In this document: positions 30,843 through 32,196 of the stretch, piece by piece
How positions within the stretch are numbered: the first letter of the stretch is position 1
Layout of the letters: each line of letters starts with the position of its first letter
Assembly (NCBI GenBank): GCA_964589175.1
Contig: CAZPRY010000042.1
Location: 1 to 32,196, forward strand
DNA from: CAZPRY01 sp964589175
Lineage (GTDB): Bacteria; Fidelibacterota; UBA2242
Reading direction: 5' to 3'
DNA length: 32,196 bases
Program-made: the position numbers and the translations under genes
Notes under the pieces: model-generated
What the model saw: the letters and a program-made list of their open reading frames with translations, nothing else
Databases searched by the model: none
What the model was told of the DNA's origin: nothing

Positions 30843-32159
30843 CTATTTGTAGAACCAGATCACAAAATCCGTATTTCCATCGTCCGTTGTCGCCAGGGAA
30901 AAACGAAATCCGTGATTACGCAAGATTTCCCGGGTTAACGTAAGCCCGATCCCCTGACCGTTGCGCTTGGTACTGAAAAACGGGATGAAGAGTTTCTGCT
31001 TCTCTTCGGGCGGAATCGGCTGGCCGTCATTGCGGATGATCAATTTTCGGTCGGTTTCAGGTATCGTGATGATCCGGATGTTGCCGCCCTTACCCATCGC
31101 TTCCAGCGCATTCTTGATGATGTTGACCAGAACCTGCTCCATCTGTTGCACATCGATGCTGACTTCAAATTTCCCGGGGGCGAGTTGCCAATGCCACTCA
31201 GCGTTTGCACGTTTGCACTGCGCCTCCATCAGGACATGCACCGACCGGAGCAGTCCAGGCAGGTCGCAGTTTTCGCGGCTGGGAAGCGGCAGGCGCACGA
31301 TCTCGGCGAAGTTGGACATAAAACGGTTAAGGCGGGTATTGCGCTGCATGGCAACCTGCATTGCGGTGCGGAAATCCTCACGATACGCTTCATCAATCTG
31401 GGCCGCATAATCGATGCAGGAATCAAGGATCGAGTTCACGGCGCCCACCGAGTTGTTGATCTCATGCGACATCATGCGGATCACTTTTTCGTAGGCGCGT
31501 TTCTCGGCGGCGTAAATCTCTTCGGTGAGCTCCTCGATCAGGATGAAATGATGATCGAAACCCTTGTCGATGAAATGCGCCTTGTGACAGTTGTAGGCCT
31601 GAATTCCATCGATCCGCAGGATGCGGGAGTCGCCATTGCGGAATTGTACCAGTTCCCGGGCCAGGGGATGGTCGATCTCGCTCAGGATTTTTCCCCGGAT
31701 ATCGCCCTGAACGAATCCGAAAGTAGTTTCCGCAGCGGGATTCAGGGCGGTGATCCGCTGGTCCAGATCCAGTATAATGATGCTGGAGGGACTGGCTTCG
31801 ATGAGCTGTTCGAGAAAGTAGTGCTGCTGCTCTTTCTTGATCCGCTCTTCACGCAGGCGTTCCATCATCTGGTTGTACACTTCGATCAGCTGGTCCAATT
31901 CCTTCTGCCCGATAGTGCAGAATTTAGTATTGAAATCCCTATCCTTCATCGTCTGCGTGCCGCTGGCGATTAGATCGAGCGGGCGAATGAAGGCCCGGAA
32001 GAGATGAATCAAAATTCCGATGGACAGTAGTATCAGGATTTCAGATCCGAGAAAAAGCAGTTTGTCAACCTTCAGCAGCTGATAGGAGAGAATCAGAAAA
32101 AGGAAGTTGACGAGGCAGGTCAGCAGGATGAACTTAGTACGTAGTGTAATGTCATTCAT
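30843..32159 (-). CDS. Membrane sensor histidine kinase (HAMP-PAS-HisKA-HATPase, NtrY-like)
   Basis: The 438-residue protein is the sensor half of a two-component system. Two helices lie close together at about residues 10-29 and 34-53 with almost no periplasmic loop, so it probably senses an intracellular or in-membrane signal. A HAMP linker (about 55-105), a PAS domain (about 112-210; EASPSSIIILDLDQRITALN) and the kinase core follow. The phosphorylated histidine is H232 in MMSHEINNSVGAV; N box NIIKNALEAMGKGG, then IIRNDGQPIPP, F box FIPFFSTK and G box GQGIGLTLTREIL. The partner regulator is not in the window and may lie just beyond the right edge. No clear ribosome site precedes the ATG. 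Confidence 0.92.
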   Translation of the reverse strand: MNDITLRTKFILLTCLVNFLFLILSYQLLKVDKLLFLGSEILILLSIGILIHLFRAFIRPLDLIASGTQTMKDRDFNTKFCTIGQKELDQLIEVYNQMMERLREERIKKEQQHYFLEQLIEASPSSIIILDLDQRITALNPAAETTFGFVQGDIRGKILSEIDHPLARELVQFRNGDSRILRIDGIQAYNCHKAHFIDKGFDHHFILIEELTEEIYAAEKRAYEKVIRMMSHEINNSVGAVNSILDSCIDYAAQIDEAYREDFRTAMQVAMQRNTRLNRFMSNFAEIVRLPLPSRENCDLPGLLRSVHVLMEAQCKRANAEWHWQLAPGKFEVSIDVQQMEQVLVNIIKNALEAMGKGGNIRIITIPETDRKLIIRNDGQPIPPEEKQKLFIPFFSTKRNGQGIGLTLTREILRNHGFRFSLATTDDGNTDFVIWFYK

Positions 32160-32196
32160 GATATGACGGGTATAGTCGTTTCAGTTTAATTCTTGC

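Noticed and set aside
31146..31973. 275-codon plus-strand frame opposite the histidine kinase
   Set aside because: Shadow of the kinase gene; no start signal and no recognisable domain.
1..32196. CRISPR arrays, intact transposases, integrases or phage genes
   Set aside because: No regularly spaced direct repeat series and no such protein was found on either strand.

Overview
The window is one continuous stretch of a bacterial chromosome of moderate G+C, gene-dense, with operons on both strands. The gene content (V/A-type ATPase with order B-D-I-K, a short primary-type sigma factor next to rpsU, a Shine-Dalgarno-rich operon style, near-consensus TTGACA/TATAAT-type promoters, TolC/HlyD export parts and lipoproteins) indicates a Gram-negative (two-membrane) bacterium. 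My best guess is an uncultured or little-studied lineage of the FCB kind (Calditrichota/KSB1/Marinimicrobia-like). That placement is inference and weak.

Layout. 1-3939 (+): the 3' part of a V-type ATPase operon (B, partial; D; I; K), closed by one or two intrinsic terminators. Subunit K has the residues of a Na+ site. 4122-9544 (+): a tripartite export system with two membrane-fusion proteins, one MacB-like permease and one TolC-like outer-membrane protein, but no ATPase in the window. 9576-11417 (+): a fused homocysteine S-methyltransferase / methylenetetrahydrofolate reductase. 11418-13550: an A+T-richer accessory island with a near-consensus promoter, a class II Fic protein, a symmetric array of TGCAC/GTGCA sites and a probable decayed gene. 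13551-14852 (+): a metallo-beta-lactamase-fold lipoprotein and an AbrB-like small protein. 14998-18238 (-): a Gfo/Idh/MocA oxidoreductase, a four-helix membrane protein and a threonine-aldolase-like enzyme. 18459-20147 (+): a MetH-like protein with a degenerate homocysteine domain, a pterin domain and no cobalamin domain, followed by a strong terminator.

20316-26687 (-) is the most striking region: a nine-gene bacterial microcompartment (BMC) operon. Read in the direction of transcription it encodes a SorC/DeoR-type regulator, an RpiB-DeoC fusion, a BMC-T of the double-stacked kind, a BMC-H, a BMC-P, a CoA-acylating aldehyde dehydrogenase with an encapsulation peptide, a PduT-like BMC-T and two more BMC-P proteins. 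It has one strong promoter with two operator repeats at the start of the transcript. This matches the class called sugar-phosphate-utilizing (SPU) BMCs. The logic is: 2-deoxyribose 5-phosphate is cleaved by DeoC to glyceraldehyde 3-phosphate and acetaldehyde, and acetaldehyde is turned into acetyl-CoA inside the shell. Three features are out of the ordinary: the RpiB domain has Asp where the catalytic Cys should be, the RpiB-DeoC linker carries an internal encapsulation-peptide-like helix plus a Cys-x-Cys pair cluster, and the PduT-like shell protein has His where PduT has its Fe-S cysteine. No phosphotransacylase or alcohol dehydrogenase for cofactor recycling is present.

26839-28191 (-): a phosphohexomutase-family enzyme just upstream of the BMC promoter. 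28289-29367 (-): a primary-type sigma factor followed by ribosomal protein S21, with promoter and terminator. 29529-29823 (+): tRNA-Pro(TGG) and tRNA-Arg(TCT), each followed by a decayed partial copy. 30018-30833 (+): an exported glycerophosphodiester phosphodiesterase. 30843-32159 (-): a membrane sensor histidine kinase.
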